A stretch of DNA of 64,000 nucleotides from Streptomyces sp. NBC_00457 (GTDB taxonomy: Bacteria; Actinomycetota; Actinomycetes; Streptomycetales; Streptomycetaceae): positions 3,596,001-3,660,000 of the forward strand of contig NZ_CP107905.1 of the NCBI RefSeq assembly GCF_036014015.1. Reading direction: 5' to 3'. Positions 20,699-30,044 of the stretch are shown one piece after another (positions within the stretch are counted from its first letter, which is position 1; each line of letters begins with the position of its first letter). Position numbers and translations under genes: made by a program. The notes below the pieces were generated by a model. That model worked only from the letters and a program-made list of their open reading frames with translations. It was not told the origin of the DNA and did no database searches.

Positions 20699-20863
20699 TC
20701 AGTTGACGGATGAGCGCCGACGGCCGTGCCGCTCGCGGAGCGCGAAGATGCCGAGCCAGGCGGCGACCACCACGGCGGCGACGGCGGTGAAGCCGAGCGG
20801 TGCATGGGCCACGGTGCCCAGCACGACGCCCAGCAGCAGAAGTGCGGCGACGATGAACAGCAT
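20699..20863 (-). CDS. 54-residue membrane protein
   Basis: A short gene read from an ATG near 20863 with GGAGG upstream. The product has two hydrophobic helices, LFIVAALLLLGVVLGTVA and TAVAAVVVAAWLGIFAL, and a basic tail RERHGRRRSSVN. No family recognised. It is the first gene of a two-gene leftward unit with the DUF4190 gene, opposite the TetR regulator, and the palindromic operator lies just upstream, so TetR control is likely. Confidence 0.7.
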   Translation of the reverse strand: MLFIVAALLLLGVVLGTVAHAPLGFTAVAAVVVAAWLGIFALRERHGRRRSSVN

Positions 20864-20890
20864 GGGTGGGTTCCCCCTCCGTTACGGTTC

Positions 20891-20920
20891 AGTGAACGGT
20901 TGTAGTTACAAGTGTTCACT
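20891..20920. promoter_or_regulatory. probable TetR operator palindrome
   Basis: AGTGAACGGTTGTAGTTACA followed by AGTGTTCACT forms a near-perfect dyad: outer arms AGTGAAC/GTTCACT and inner arms TTGTA/TACAA around a central GT. Its length fits two TetR dimers or one extended site. It sits between the divergent small membrane gene and the tetR gene, in unusually AT-rich DNA. A second smaller dyad, CAGTT-GTT-AACTG, lies near 20967-20979 next to the tetR start. Confidence 0.7.
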
Positions 20921-20984
20921 GACTTACAAGTCTAGCGCGTCCTACGGCTTTTCAATTACGGAGAACAGTTGTTAACTGCATGGC

Positions 20985-21611
20985 ATGAGTCACACTCTCG
21001 GCGTCCGGCAGGCCCAGAAACAGAAGACCCGGCAGGCGCTCCTGGACGCCGCCCTGGGGCTGTTGGAGGAGCAGAGCCTGAGCAGCCTGGGCCTGCGTGA
21101 GGTCACCCGCGAGGTCGGCGTCGCCCCGACCGCCTTCTACCGGCACTTCCGCTCCATCGCTGACCTCGGCGTCGCGCTGGTCGAGGAGGCGCTCGGCAGC
21201 CTGCACCCGATGATCCGGATGATCGTGTCCGCGACGGACGATCCCGATGAACGCATAGCCCGCGCCATCCAGTTGATCGTCGGTCATGTGGAGGCGCACC
21301 CCGCCCACATCCGCTTCATCGCCCGTGAGCGCAGCGGCGGGGTCCGGCCGGTGCGCGAGGCCATCCGCGACCAGATCGCCCTGTTCGCCGCGGAGGTGAA
21401 GGCCCAGCTGGTCAAGGACCCCGAGGCCGAGGGGTGGACGGACGACGACCTGTCGATGCTGGCCAGCCTCTACGTCGACCAGATGCTGTTCACGGCCTCC
21501 CTCTTCCTGGAGGCCCTGGACGCCCCGCCGGAGGAGCGCGAGCGCGTCGCCCATGTCGCGACCCGGCAGCTGCGGCTCATCAGCATCGGCCGGCAGCACT
21601 GGCTCGACTGA
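20985..21611 (+). CDS. TetR-family regulator (FabR/DesT-like)
   Basis: A 208-residue TetR protein. The helix-turn-helix is TRQALLDAALGLLEEQSLSSLGLREVTREVGVAPTAFYRHFRS in character, with the recognition helix at PTAFYRHF. The ligand domain begins DLGVALVEEALGSL and contains HIRFIARERSGGVRPVREAI, a pattern I associate with the FabR/DesT group that senses fatty acyl groups. That subgroup call is moderate. It likely represses itself and the divergent pair through the 30-bp palindrome. Confidence 0.88.
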   Translation: MSHTLGVRQAQKQKTRQALLDAALGLLEEQSLSSLGLREVTREVGVAPTAFYRHFRSIADLGVALVEEALGSLHPMIRMIVSATDDPDERIARAIQLIVGHVEAHPAHIRFIARERSGGVRPVREAIRDQIALFAAEVKAQLVKDPEAEGWTDDDLSMLASLYVDQMLFTASLFLEALDAPPEERERVAHVATRQLRLISIGRQHWLD

Positions 21612-21637
21612 CCCACCTCGACTGACACACACAGACA

Positions 21638-21668
21638 GGCGACGCCCCCGTTCACCGAGGGCGCCGCC
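21638..21668 (+). terminator. terminator after the TetR gene
   Basis: GGCGACGCCC at 21638-21647 pairs with GGGCGCCGCC at 21659-21668 (9 of 10 pairs, 11-base loop), 27 bases after the tetR stop. It is also positioned to end leftward transcripts from 21690-21815. Confidence 0.6.
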
Positions 21669-21689
21669 TTCGTCGTACGAGATCCGTGG

Positions 21690-21815
21690 TCAGCTCTTCG
21701 CGGCCTGTGCGGTCGGCTGACCGCTGGGTTGACCGGTCGGCAGGGCGGACGGGTTGCCGGACGGACAGGCCGTCTGCTGCCGGCCGGAGTGGCCGCTGTC
21801 CGACGAGGCGGGCAC
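21690..21815 (-). pseudogene. possible remnant or tiny Pro/Gln/Ser-rich ORF
   Basis: From a GTG preceded directly by an in-frame TGA, this frame encodes 41 residues with the repetitive tail PTGQPSGQPTAQAAKS. It looks like the C-terminus of a low-complexity secreted or linker protein whose front is missing. There is no ribosome site. It may be non-coding. The rest of 21612-21870 shows only the terminator. Confidence 0.25.
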
Positions 21816-21870
21816 TCAATCAACGGCGCTTAGGGCAGGGCTTCCTTGGGGCCGCCCTGTAAAGGACGCG

Positions 21871-22731
21871 TCACCGGAGCCGGACGCGCGCCAACTGCCG
21901 TGACTGCGCGACCAGTCGGTCCGCGCTGTCCCAGACCTCGGCGTCCTCCTCCAGGAAGCCGCCGGCGAGGTTGCGGGTGGTGATGGACACCCGCAGCGGG
22001 CCCGGTGCGGGGCGGCAGCGGACGTGGACGGTCAGTTCGACCGTGGGGACCCAGCCGCCGAGGCCGAGCTCGAAGGCGGTCGGCGGCAGCGCGTCCACCG
22101 CGAGGAGCAGCGAGAAGGGGTCGGCGTTGCGGCCGTCGGCCAGCCCGAACCAGGCCCGCATCTCGCCCTTGCCGGACGGGGATCCGAGCGCCCAGCCCAG
22201 GGTCGAGGGGTCGAGCTTCACCATCAGCCGGTCGGCGATCGCGGGGCCGCCGGAGGCCGGGGCCGGTCCGTCCTCGGGGCCGAAACACTGGTCCATGGGC
22301 GGGATCGCGGGCGGCAGGGCCGTCGTACGGACGTCGTCCGGCAGGGTGTCGAGGTCGCCGTAGGAGGCGAGGACGCGGATGCGTTCGACTTCGCGGCCCT
22401 CGTCGTCGTACTGGAAGAGGGAGGCCTGGCCGGTGGAGAGGGTGCGGCCGGTGCGGACGACGTCCGTGCGGACGGTCGCGGGGCCGGGGCGGGAGGCGGT
22501 GAGGTAGTGCGCGGAGACGGTGAAGGGGTCGCCGTGCGGGAGCGTGTCCGCGAGGGCGCGGCCCAGGACGGCCAGCAGATAGCCGCCGTTGACGGCGTTG
22601 AGGATCGTCCAGCCGGCGGAGAGGTCGATGTCGTAGACGCCGGGTCCGCGTGGGGTGAGCGCGGTGTCGCGGTCGAACTCGCTGTCGCCGATCGTGGCCC
22701 GTGCGGCCGGGGCGGAGGCTGCTTCTGGCAT
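21871..22731 (-). CDS. acyl-CoA thioesterase-like protein
   Basis: A 286-residue double-hotdog protein of the TesB/4HBT_3 type. The N-terminal hotdog carries GWTILNAVNGGYLLAVLGRAL and DPFTVSAHYLTASRPGPATV, and the second carries LLLAVDALPPTAFELGLGGWVPTVELTVHV. These enzymes hydrolyse acyl-CoA; the chain length is not predictable. The start at ATG 22731 is chosen over a TTG at 22746. The gene is divergent from the esterase gene. Confidence 0.85.
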   Translation of the reverse strand: MPEAASAPAARATIGDSEFDRDTALTPRGPGVYDIDLSAGWTILNAVNGGYLLAVLGRALADTLPHGDPFTVSAHYLTASRPGPATVRTDVVRTGRTLSTGQASLFQYDDEGREVERIRVLASYGDLDTLPDDVRTTALPPAIPPMDQCFGPEDGPAPASGGPAIADRLMVKLDPSTLGWALGSPSGKGEMRAWFGLADGRNADPFSLLLAVDALPPTAFELGLGGWVPTVELTVHVRCRPAPGPLRVSITTRNLAGGFLEEDAEVWDSADRLVAQSRQLARVRLR

Positions 22732-22877
22732 GGGTGAACGGTACAACAGGTGACTACTAAGCGGTAGCTTTTGTCAGGCCCCGGACACCCCTCTTCCCGG
22801 TGAGGACCGCGCAATTTCTCGGTAAGTGTCCGTACTGGTCCGTAAACCTGAGGCCGCATCTTCCCCTCTCTAGGGAC

Positions 22878-24086
22878 ATGAGCCTCACCGGGACCCCGTT
22901 CCTCTACACCCTGGTCGCGCTGTCCCTCGTCGCCGTCGCGCTGCCGCTCGTCCTCTGGTCGCGGATCCGCGGCCCCCGGGCCCTGCGCGCGCTGGCCCGG
23001 ATGCTGATGCTGCTGTTCGCCCAGGGCACGGCCGTCGCGCTCGTCTTCGTGCTGGTCAACAACCAGAACATGCTGTACGACAACTGGGGCGATCTGCTCG
23101 GCACGAGCGACCATGTGGAGCAGGCCGCCGACCTCGGCCCGGACGGCACGGGCGGTATCTCCCTCAAGGACCTGCCCCCTGTCCGGCAGTCGTTCGCCCC
23201 CGCCCTCGGGCCGGGCATGGGGTCGGCCGGCGGTGTGCGCGTCACGCATCTGACGGGCCGGGTCTCGGGCGTGCACGCCGAGGTCTACGTCTGGCTGCCG
23301 CCGCAGTACGACCAGCCCGCCTACCGGGACCACAAGTTCCCGGTGGTGGAGCTGCTGCCGGGCTATCCCGGCTCGGCGAGGGCGTGGTTCAGGACGATGG
23401 ACGCGCATGAGCAGTTGCTGCCGCTGATGCGCAGTGGCCGGGTCGCGCCGTTCATCCTGGTGGCGCCGCGCACCAGCCTGCTGCCCGGGGTGGACACCGG
23501 CTGCGCGAACATCCCGGGCAAGGTGAACGCCGACACCTGGCTGAGTGTCGATGTGCCGCGGATGGTGATGGACAACTTCCGGGCGCAGTCCGCACCCGAG
23601 GGCTGGTCGGTGGCCGGGTACTCGGCGGGCGGGCACTGCGCCACGAAGCTCGCCGTCGCCCATCCCGACCGCTACCGGGCCGCCGTCAGCATGTCCGGCT
23701 ACAACGACCCGAAGGCCGAGCACGCCGCGCTCACCGCAAAGTCCCCGGCCCTGCGCCGCGCGAACGACCCGTATCTGCTGCTGCGCAAGGCCCCCACCCC
23801 GCCCCCGGTCGCGCTCTACCTCTCCGGCCAGCCGCACGACGGATACGAGGCGGCCATGGCGCTGAAGCAGGCCGCGAAGCCGCCGACCTCCGTGGACGTG
23901 GTGTTCGTGCCGCGCAGCGCGGGCGGTCACACGATGGCGCTGTGGCGGCCGCAGGTGGTCCCGGCCTTCGAGTGGCTGACCCGGCAGCTGCCGGTCACTC
24001 CTCGCGTACCGTCGAGCGCCGATTCCACGCGCGCGGCGCTCGCCAGTGGAAGCGCATCGCCAGCAACCGCAGCGCGAAGGCCGTGA
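22878..24086 (+). CDS. membrane-anchored esterase (alpha/beta-hydrolase, mycolyltransferase-like)
   Basis: A 402-residue protein. Residues about 6-55 hold two hydrophobic helices (FLYTLVALSLVAVALPLVLW and MLMLLFAQGTAVALVFVLV), so the enzyme is membrane-anchored. The outer domain is an esterase D/antigen 85-like fold: AEVYVWLPPQYDQP, VVELLPGYPGSARAWF, the nucleophile in VAGYSAGGHCATKLA and the His in SAGGHTMALWRP. It could hydrolyse or transfer acyl groups at the cell surface. Its last 92 bases overlap the convergent TRIC gene, and the final 30 residues are low-complexity Ser/Ala. Confidence 0.87.
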   Translation: MSLTGTPFLYTLVALSLVAVALPLVLWSRIRGPRALRALARMLMLLFAQGTAVALVFVLVNNQNMLYDNWGDLLGTSDHVEQAADLGPDGTGGISLKDLPPVRQSFAPALGPGMGSAGGVRVTHLTGRVSGVHAEVYVWLPPQYDQPAYRDHKFPVVELLPGYPGSARAWFRTMDAHEQLLPLMRSGRVAPFILVAPRTSLLPGVDTGCANIPGKVNADTWLSVDVPRMVMDNFRAQSAPEGWSVAGYSAGGHCATKLAVAHPDRYRAAVSMSGYNDPKAEHAALTAKSPALRRANDPYLLLRKAPTPPPVALYLSGQPHDGYEAAMALKQAAKPPTSVDVVFVPRSAGGHTMALWRPQVVPAFEWLTRQLPVTPRVPSSADSTRAALASGSASPATAARRP

Positions 24087-24657
24087 CGGCCGCGAACCCG
24101 CTGGCCAGCGGGGTCAGCACGTCGTAGTGGATGCACAGGACGACCATCGTGGCGCCGACCATCGCCGGAACCGCGTACAGGTCGCGGTCCCAGCGCAGCA
24201 GCGACGGCACCTCGTTGGCCAGGACGTCCCGCAGCACGCCTCCGCCGACGGCCGTCGCCAGGCCCAGCGTCGCCGAGGCGGTCAGGCCGAGCCCGTACTC
24301 GTACGCCTTCGTCGTGCCCGAGACGCAGAACAGGCCGAGGCCCGCCGCGTCGAAGACGTTCACACCGGCCTGGATCCGCTCCACGTGCGGATGCAGGAAG
24401 AAGACCAGGAGCGTGGCGAGCAGCGGAGTGAGGAAGTACCCCAGATCCGTGAAGGCCGCGGGCGGTACGGCGCCGATGACCAGGTCGCGGAAGAGCCCGC
24501 CGCCGAGCGCGGTGACCTCGGCGAGTACGGCGATGCCGAACACGTCGAAGTTCTTGCGGACGGCCAGCAGCGCGCCGGAGATGGCGAAGACGAAGATGCC
24601 GATCAGGTCGAGCGTGTGCTGGACGGATGGGGTGAACAGTTGCTGGAGCACCCACAC
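23995..24657 (-). CDS. TRIC-type cation channel family protein (UPF0126)
   Basis: A 220-residue membrane protein with the UPF0126 repeat: two glycine-rich three-helix units, IFVFAISGALLAVRKNFDVFG with ALGGGLFRDLVIG, then LGLFCVSGTTKAYEYG with AVGGGVLRDVLANEVP. Bacterial members form trimeric potassium-permeable channels; some were earlier proposed as glycine transporters. The 3' end overlaps the convergent esterase by 92 bases. Confidence 0.93.
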   Translation of the reverse strand: MWVLQQLFTPSVQHTLDLIGIFVFAISGALLAVRKNFDVFGIAVLAEVTALGGGLFRDLVIGAVPPAAFTDLGYFLTPLLATLLVFFLHPHVERIQAGVNVFDAAGLGLFCVSGTTKAYEYGLGLTASATLGLATAVGGGVLRDVLANEVPSLLRWDRDLYAVPAMVGATMVVLCIHYDVLTPLASGFAAVTAFALRLLAMRFHWRAPRAWNRRSTVREE

Positions 24658-24670
24658 ATTCTCACCCAGC

Positions 24671-24709
24671 AGTGAGCCCCCGCCTTACAAACGAAGGCGG
24701 GGGCTCACT
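24671..24709 (-). terminator. strong terminator of the oligopeptide ABC operon
   Basis: AGTGAGCCCCCGCCTT pairs perfectly over 16 bp with AAGGCGGGGGCTCACT around a 7-base loop (ACAAACG). It lies 21 bases beyond the stop of the last ATPase gene and upstream of the TRIC gene, so it ends the five-gene operon. Confidence 0.85.
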
Positions 24710-24730
24710 GAGGAGGCTGTCCGAGAGGGC

Positions 24731-25981
24731 TCACTTCTCCTTGGCGGGCGCCTCGTCCGCGGAGGCTGCGGAGGCTTCGGAGGCTTCGGGCGCCACGTCC
24801 GCAGCGGCCCCCACCTCGGCCGCCACCGCCGCGCTGGTCTCCGCCGACTCCGCGAGCACCTCGTCCGACACCAGCTCCGCCGCCTCCTTGGCCGCGGTCA
24901 GCAGGACGGTGTCCTGCGGCGCCTGGTCCTCGAAGTTCTCCGGGTGGTGACAGGCGACCTGCTGACCGGGCTTCAGCTCGATCAGCGGCGGCTCGGTGGT
25001 CGTGCAGATCTGCGTCGCCTTCCAGCACCGGGTGTGGAAACGGCAGCCGCTCGGCGGGGCGATCGGCGAGGGCACGTCGCCCTTGAGCAGGATGCGCTCG
25101 CTCTTGGCGTTCTTGCGCCGCGGGTCCGGGATCGGCACGGCCGACATCAGCGCCTTGGTGTACGGGTGCATCGGCGCCCGGTACAGCGATTCACGGTCGG
25201 CGAGTTCGACGATCTTGCCGAGGTACATCACCGCGATCCGGTCCGACACATGCCGGACGACCGACAGGTCGTGCGCGATGATCACGTACGTCAGGCCCAG
25301 CTCCTGCTGGAGGTCGTCGAGGAGGTTGACGACCTGCGCCTGGATGGACACGTCCAGCGCGGAGACCGGCTCATCGGCCACGACCAGCTTCGGGTTGAGC
25401 GCGAGCGCGCGGGCGATGCCGATGCGCTGGCGCTGGCCGCCGGAGAATTCGTGCGGATAGCGGTTGTAGTGCTCGGGGTTGAGACCCACCACCGACAGCA
25501 GCCGCTGCACTTCCTTCTTGATGCCGCCCTCGGGCGTGACGCCCTGCAGCTTGAAGGGGGCGCCGATGATGGTGCCGATGGTGTGGCGCGGGTTCAGCGA
25601 CGAGTACGGGTCCTGGAAGATCATCTGGACATCGCGGCGCAGCGGACGCATCCCGCTCACACCCAGGTGCGTGATGTCCTTGCCCTCGAACTCGACCTTC
25701 CCGGCGGTCGGTTCGAGCAGCCGGGTGATCAGCCGGCCCATCGTCGACTTGCCGCAGCCCGACTCGCCCACCACACCGAGGGTTTCGCCGGACTTGACCT
25801 CGAAGTCGAGGCCGTCGACCGCGCGCACCGCGCCGACCTGCCGCTGGAGCAGGCCCTTGCGGATCGGGAAGTACTTCTGGAGCCCGGTCACCTTCAGCAG
25901 GGTCTCGCCGGGGGCGGCGTCGCCCTTGGTGATCACGGCGCCTTTGCTCTGCGCAGGGATGCTCACTTTGTCCTCGCTCAC
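24731..25981 (-). CDS. oligopeptide/dipeptide ABC transporter ATPase (OppF/DppF type)
   Basis: A 416-residue ATPase. Walker [10 protein letters not shown], signature [15 protein letters not shown], Walker [13 protein letters not shown] and the oligo_HPY tail ([24 protein letters not shown] with an iron-sulfur-like cysteine set) are all present. It is fused to an unusual 80-residue Ala/Glu/Ser-rich tail (from about residue 335) that should be disordered. The GTG start overlaps the previous ATPase gene by GTGA. It pairs with that ATPase to drive peptide uptake. Confidence 0.95.
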   Translation of the reverse strand: MSEDKVSIPAQSKGAVITKGDAAPGETLLKVTGLQKYFPIRKGLLQRQVGAVRAVDGLDFEVKSGETLGVVGESGCGKSTMGRLITRLLEPTAGKVEFEGKDITHLGVSGMRPLRRDVQMIFQDPYSSLNPRHTIGTIIGAPFKLQGVTPEGGIKKEVQRLLSVVGLNPEHYNRYPHEFSGGQRQRIGIARALALNPKLVVADEPVSALDVSIQAQVVNLLDDLQQELGLTYVIIAHDLSVVRHVSDRIAVMYLGKIVELADRESLYRAPMHPYTKALMSAVPIPDPRRKNAKSERILLKGDVPSPIAPPSGCRFHTRCWKATQICTTTEPPLIELKPGQQVACHHPENFEDQAPQDTVLLTAAKEAAELVSDEVLAESAETSAAVAAEVGAAADVAPEASEASAASADEAPAKEK

Positions 25982-27075
25982 AGCTTCGGCGCAATCTCTT
26001 CGGTCCAGATCCGCTCCCGCTGTTCCCTGGTCATGTGGCAGGCGGCCCAGTGCTGGCTGCCGACCTCGGCCAGCTCGGGGCGGACCGTGCGGGTGAGGTC
26101 GTCCTTGGGGATGTCGGCGTACGGGCAGCGCGGGTTGAAGGCGCAGCCGGACGGGATGTTGATCAGGGACGGCGGGGAGCCCTTGACCGGGATGAGCCGC
26201 TCCTGCTGCTCACGGTCCAGGCGCGGCATCGAGCCCAGCAGGCCCCAGGTGTAGGGGTGGCGGGGCTCGTAGAACACCTTCTCGGCGGGACCGCGCTCCA
26301 CGCAACGGCCGCCGTACATCACCAGGATGTCGTCGGAAAGCTCGGCGACGACGCCCAGGTCGTGGGTGATGACGATGACCGCGGAGCCGAACTCCTTCTG
26401 CAGATCGCGGATCAGGTCGAGGATCTGCGCCTGGACGGTCACGTCGAGGGCGGTCGTCGGCTCGTCCGCGATGAGCAGTTCGGGGTTGTTGACCAGCGCC
26501 ATGGCGATCATCGCGCGCTGCCGCATGCCACCGGAGAACTCGTGCGGGTAGCTGTCGACCCGCTTGTCCGGCTGCGGGATGCCGACCCGGTCGAGCATCT
26601 CGACCGCACGCCGCTTGGCGACCTTCTTGTCCACGTTGTGGTGGACGCGGTACGCCTCCACGATCTGCTGGCCGATCGTGTAGTACGGGTGCAGCGAGGA
26701 CAGCGGATCCTGGAAGATCATCGCCATGTCGCGGCCGCGCAGTTTGCGTACGTGGTCGGGGTCCGCGGAGAGCAACTCGGTGCCGTCGAGCCAGATCTCG
26801 CCGGAGATCTGCGCCTTGCGCTTGCCGTACTGGCCGGCGGTGTGCAGGCCCATGATGCCGAGCGAGGTCACCGACTTGCCGGAGCCCGACTCGCCCACGA
26901 TGCCGAGGGTCTTGCCCTTCTCCAGCTGGAAGCTGAGCCCGTCGACGGACTTGACCAGACCGTCGTCGGTCGGGAAGTGCACCTTCAGATCGCGTACTTC
27001 GAGGAAGGCGGTCGGGGCGGGCGAGGTGCCGGTGGGCTCCCCGACGGCCGCGCCGGTCTTGCTGAGTTCCGTCAT
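25978..27075 (-). CDS. oligopeptide/dipeptide ABC transporter ATPase (OppD/DppD type)
   Basis: A 365-residue ATPase with Walker [10 protein letters not shown], signature [16 protein letters not shown], Walker [13 protein letters not shown] and the oligo_HPY end ([26 protein letters not shown]). It overlaps the permease gene before it by ATGA and the ATPase gene after it by GTGA, so the three are translated as a coupled unit. Confidence 0.96.
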   Translation of the reverse strand: MTELSKTGAAVGEPTGTSPAPTAFLEVRDLKVHFPTDDGLVKSVDGLSFQLEKGKTLGIVGESGSGKSVTSLGIMGLHTAGQYGKRKAQISGEIWLDGTELLSADPDHVRKLRGRDMAMIFQDPLSSLHPYYTIGQQIVEAYRVHHNVDKKVAKRRAVEMLDRVGIPQPDKRVDSYPHEFSGGMRQRAMIAMALVNNPELLIADEPTTALDVTVQAQILDLIRDLQKEFGSAVIVITHDLGVVAELSDDILVMYGGRCVERGPAEKVFYEPRHPYTWGLLGSMPRLDREQQERLIPVKGSPPSLINIPSGCAFNPRCPYADIPKDDLTRTVRPELAEVGSQHWAACHMTREQRERIWTEEIAPKL

Positions 27076-28070
27076 GCGAGCCTCACTCGGGGGTCGATCA
27101 CGGCGTACAGGATGTCCACCACGAGGTTGGCGAAGAGCACCGCGAGGGATGTGATCAGGGTGACGCCCAGGATGACGGGCAGATCCTGGTTCCTGATCGC
27201 CTGAAGCACCGCCTGGCCGAGGCCGGGCAGATTGAACGTCGTCTCGGTCAGGATCGCACCGCCGATGAGGGCGCCGAGGTCCATGCCGAGCATGGTCAGG
27301 ATGGGCGTCATCGTCGAGCGCATGGCGTGCTTGCCGATGACGGTCTGCTCCTTGAGGCCCTTGGCGCGCGCGGTGCGGATGTAGTCCTCGCCGAGGATCT
27401 CCAGCATGGTGGCTCTGGTGATCCGGGCGTACATCGCCGCGTACAGGAACGCGAGGGTGATCCAGGGCAGGATCATGCCGCCGAGCCAGCCGCCGAAGCT
27501 GTCTTCGAGGGGCACGTACGACGCGTCGATCCAGTTCAGCCCGAAGGCGAAGATCGCCAGGCTGAGCAGGCCGGTGAAGTAGATCGGCAGGGAGACACCG
27601 GCGAGGGCGACGACCATGGCGCCGCGGTCCCACAGGGTGCCCCGCTTGAGCGCGGAGAGCACACCGGCCGCGACACCGAAGATCAGCCACAGCACGGCGG
27701 CACCGAGCGCGAGGCTCATGGTCACCGGGAAGCGGTCGGTGAGCACCGGCCAGATGGCCTGCTCACTGCGGAACGAGTAGCCGAAGCAGGGCGCGGCGCA
27801 CTCGGTGACGTCGCCGCCGCCCGAGTAGGTGCGACCGACGAAGATGCCCTTGAAGAACTCCCAGACCTGGGCATAGATCGGGTCGCTGAGACCCAGCTTC
27901 TGCCGGACCGCCTCCACCGAGGCGGGGTCGGCCTGCTTGCCCACGAAGCTCGCGGCGATGTCGACGCCCGCCCACTTGGGGACGAGGAAGAAGATGCCGA
28001 AGACCACCATGATGATGACCACGAGCATCACTGCGGCGGCGAACAACCGCCTGATGAGGTAAGCGAGCAC
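27072..28070 (-). CDS. oligopeptide ABC transporter permease (OppB type)
   Basis: A 332-residue BPD_transp_1 permease: an N-terminal helix (LAYLIRRLFAAAVMLVVIIM), an extracytoplasmic loop with two Cys (TECAAPCFGYS), then the permease core. The EAA loop is EILGEDYIRTARAKGLKEQTVIGKHA, which docks the ATPases. The C-terminus is [14 protein letters not shown] loop of about 50 residues between the first two helices is longer than usual. Confidence 0.95.
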   Translation of the reverse strand: MLAYLIRRLFAAAVMLVVIIMVVFGIFFLVPKWAGVDIAASFVGKQADPASVEAVRQKLGLSDPIYAQVWEFFKGIFVGRTYSGGGDVTECAAPCFGYSFRSEQAIWPVLTDRFPVTMSLALGAAVLWLIFGVAAGVLSALKRGTLWDRGAMVVALAGVSLPIYFTGLLSLAIFAFGLNWIDASYVPLEDSFGGWLGGMILPWITLAFLYAAMYARITRATMLEILGEDYIRTARAKGLKEQTVIGKHAMRSTMTPILTMLGMDLGALIGGAILTETTFNLPGLGQAVLQAIRNQDLPVILGVTLITSLAVLFANLVVDILYAVIDPRVRLA

Positions 28071-28094
28071 AGCTCTCGGCCCGCCGCGGACCGC

Positions 28095-28121
28095 GGGCCA
28101 CCGGAGATCGTCCGGTGGCCC
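28095..28121 (-). terminator. hairpin between the binding-protein and permease genes
   Basis: GGGCCACCGGA pairs perfectly with TCCGGTGGCCC over 11 bp with a GATCG loop. Directly after the solute-binding protein gene, such a hairpin would act as a partial terminator or RNA stabiliser, giving more binding protein than transporter. The function is inferred from position. Confidence 0.55.
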
Positions 28122-28181
28122 ACGATCACGCTGCGCCGGCCTTCACCTGCCTTTCGTGCCGTATGGCGGGTGTGCCGGGTG

Positions 28182-29975
28182 TCAGCTTGCGGACTTCAGA
28201 CCGAGGTTGACGAAGTCGTACATACCGCTGTAGCCGTCGGTGGTGTAGACGTTCGCCAGGCGGTCGGAGCGCCAGTTGATGAACTTCTCGAAGACGAAGG
28301 GCAGGTAGTACGCGCCCTCCATCACCTTGTGGTTGATCTCCGTGGAGATCTCGGTCTTCTTCGCGTCGTCCAGCTCGGTGACGTAGTCGTCGAACAGGCC
28401 GTCGATCGCCTTGTCCTTGATCAGCGCGAAGTTGTTGTTACCGCTCTCCAGGATGTACTTGCTGTCCCACAGCGGCATGCCGTAGCCCTGGACGGTCGGG
28501 AAGTCCGGGCCCCAGCCCATGATGATGATGCCGTAGCCCTTCTTGACCACGTTGGAGGGGCTGCCGATGATGCCGGAGGTCTGCGAACCGTCGAACTGGT
28601 CGATGTCGGCGGTGATGCCGATCTTCTTCAGCGACGCCTGCAGGGACTGGGCGGTGGCCACCTCGACCGGCTTGTTGTTGCGGACCGCGATGGTGGTCTT
28701 GAAGCCGTTCGGCTTACCGCAGGCCTGCAGCGCCTTCTTGGCCTCGGCCGCGTTGCCGTCCTTGTTGTCGGTCGCCATCTTGTACGGGTCGTACTTCTGG
28801 CCCTCGGAGCCCGGGACGGACGGCGGCAGCATGTTGGTGCCGATGTCACCACCGGCGATGGGGCCACCGCGCGCGGTCTGCAGCGACACGTGGTTGGCGC
28901 CGTAGAGCACGGCCTTGCGGCACTCGATGTTGTCGAACGGCTTCACGCTCTGCGGGAAGGTCGCGTAACGGATGTAGCCGGAGACCGGGTTGTCCAGGTT
29001 GGCCTTGTGCTGCTTCAGGGCGGTGGTGCGGCCCTGCGGCGACATGCCGGTCTGGTTGATGTCGAGGTCCAGGTCACCGTTGATCAGGCGCTCGTCCAGC
29101 TGGTTGGCGTCCGAGAAGAACTGGACAGTGATCTTGTCCGGGTACGCCTTGCGGATCGGGTCCGACTCCTGCTTCCAGCTGGTGTTGCGGACCAGCGTGA
29201 GGTCCTTGCCCGGGCTGTACGACTCGAACTTGTACGGGCCGGAGGAGAACGGCTTCAGGCCGTACTTCGACTTGGTGTCCTTGTCCTGACGGACGGGGGA
29301 CGCCGAGATCAGGGCCAGCACCTCCTCGAAGTCCGAGTTGGGCGTCGGCAGCTTGAAGGTGATGGTCTTGTCGTTCGGCGTCTCGATCGCCTTCAGGCCC
29401 AGCTTGTCCTTGGACGTGTCCTTGTACGGACCCTTGTACTCGCCCTTGGGGTCGAGCATGTCCTTCAGGTAGACCGGGCCGCCGGACAGCACGTCCTGCG
29501 CCCAGACACGCTCGATGCCGTACTTGATGTCCTTGGAGGTGATCGGCTTGCCGTCCTCCCAGGTGATGCCGTCACGCAGGGTGTACGTGTAGGTCTTGCC
29601 GTCGTCGGAGACCTTGGCGAGCCCGGTGGCGAGGTCCGGAGTGAGCTCGGCGCCGGCCTTGCCCGGCTCCGCCTTGCCCGTGACGAGCTGGCGGCTGTAG
29701 TAGCGCGCGAAGTTCCACATGAAGCCGTAGTAGCCGCGCGTGGTGTCCCACGAGTCGGCGTCCTGCGCGCCACCGAACTTCAGCGTGCCGCCCTTCTTGG
29801 CCAGGGATGCCTGGGCGACCTTGTTGTTGGCGGCGTCGAAGCCGGCCGCGCCGTTCTTCGAGCCCTCGCCGTCGCTGTCGCCACCGCCGCACGCCGCCGT
29901 GGTCAGCAGCGCGGCGACCGCGGCGACAGCGGCAAATGCCTGCTTACGCCGCCCTGAGGTGCGTTTGGTAGTCAC
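28182..29975 (-). CDS. oligopeptide ABC transporter substrate-binding lipoprotein
   Basis: A 597-residue SBP_bac_5 protein. A basic N-terminus with a hydrophobic stretch ends in the lipobox LTTAACGGG, so it is lipid-anchored outside the membrane. Family motifs include LKFGGAQDADSWDTT, YTYTLRDGITWEDGKPITSKDI and YGAKHVSLQ-like sequence (LYGANHVSLQTA). It captures peptides for the permeases encoded on both sides. The ligand size cannot be told. Confidence 0.94.
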   Translation of the reverse strand: MTTKRTSGRRKQAFAAVAAVAALLTTAACGGGDSDGEGSKNGAAGFDAANNKVAQASLAKKGGTLKFGGAQDADSWDTTRGYYGFMWNFARYYSRQLVTGKAEPGKAGAELTPDLATGLAKVSDDGKTYTYTLRDGITWEDGKPITSKDIKYGIERVWAQDVLSGGPVYLKDMLDPKGEYKGPYKDTSKDKLGLKAIETPNDKTITFKLPTPNSDFEEVLALISASPVRQDKDTKSKYGLKPFSSGPYKFESYSPGKDLTLVRNTSWKQESDPIRKAYPDKITVQFFSDANQLDERLINGDLDLDINQTGMSPQGRTTALKQHKANLDNPVSGYIRYATFPQSVKPFDNIECRKAVLYGANHVSLQTARGGPIAGGDIGTNMLPPSVPGSEGQKYDPYKMATDNKDGNAAEAKKALQACGKPNGFKTTIAVRNNKPVEVATAQSLQASLKKIGITADIDQFDGSQTSGIIGSPSNVVKKGYGIIIMGWGPDFPTVQGYGMPLWDSKYILESGNNNFALIKDKAIDGLFDDYVTELDDAKKTEISTEINHKVMEGAYYLPFVFEKFINWRSDRLANVYTTDGYSGMYDFVNLGLKSAS

Positions 29976-30044
29976 GATCTCGGATCCTCCGGTTGTGATG
30001 AGAGACCCCGTGTCAGTGCCACGGGACGCTTTAGGTACGGCAGT

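Noticed and set aside
27327..29957. 876-codon plus-strand frame over the peptide permease and binding protein
   Set aside because: Shadow of two well-supported minus-strand genes, low-complexity Val/Gly/Arg translation.
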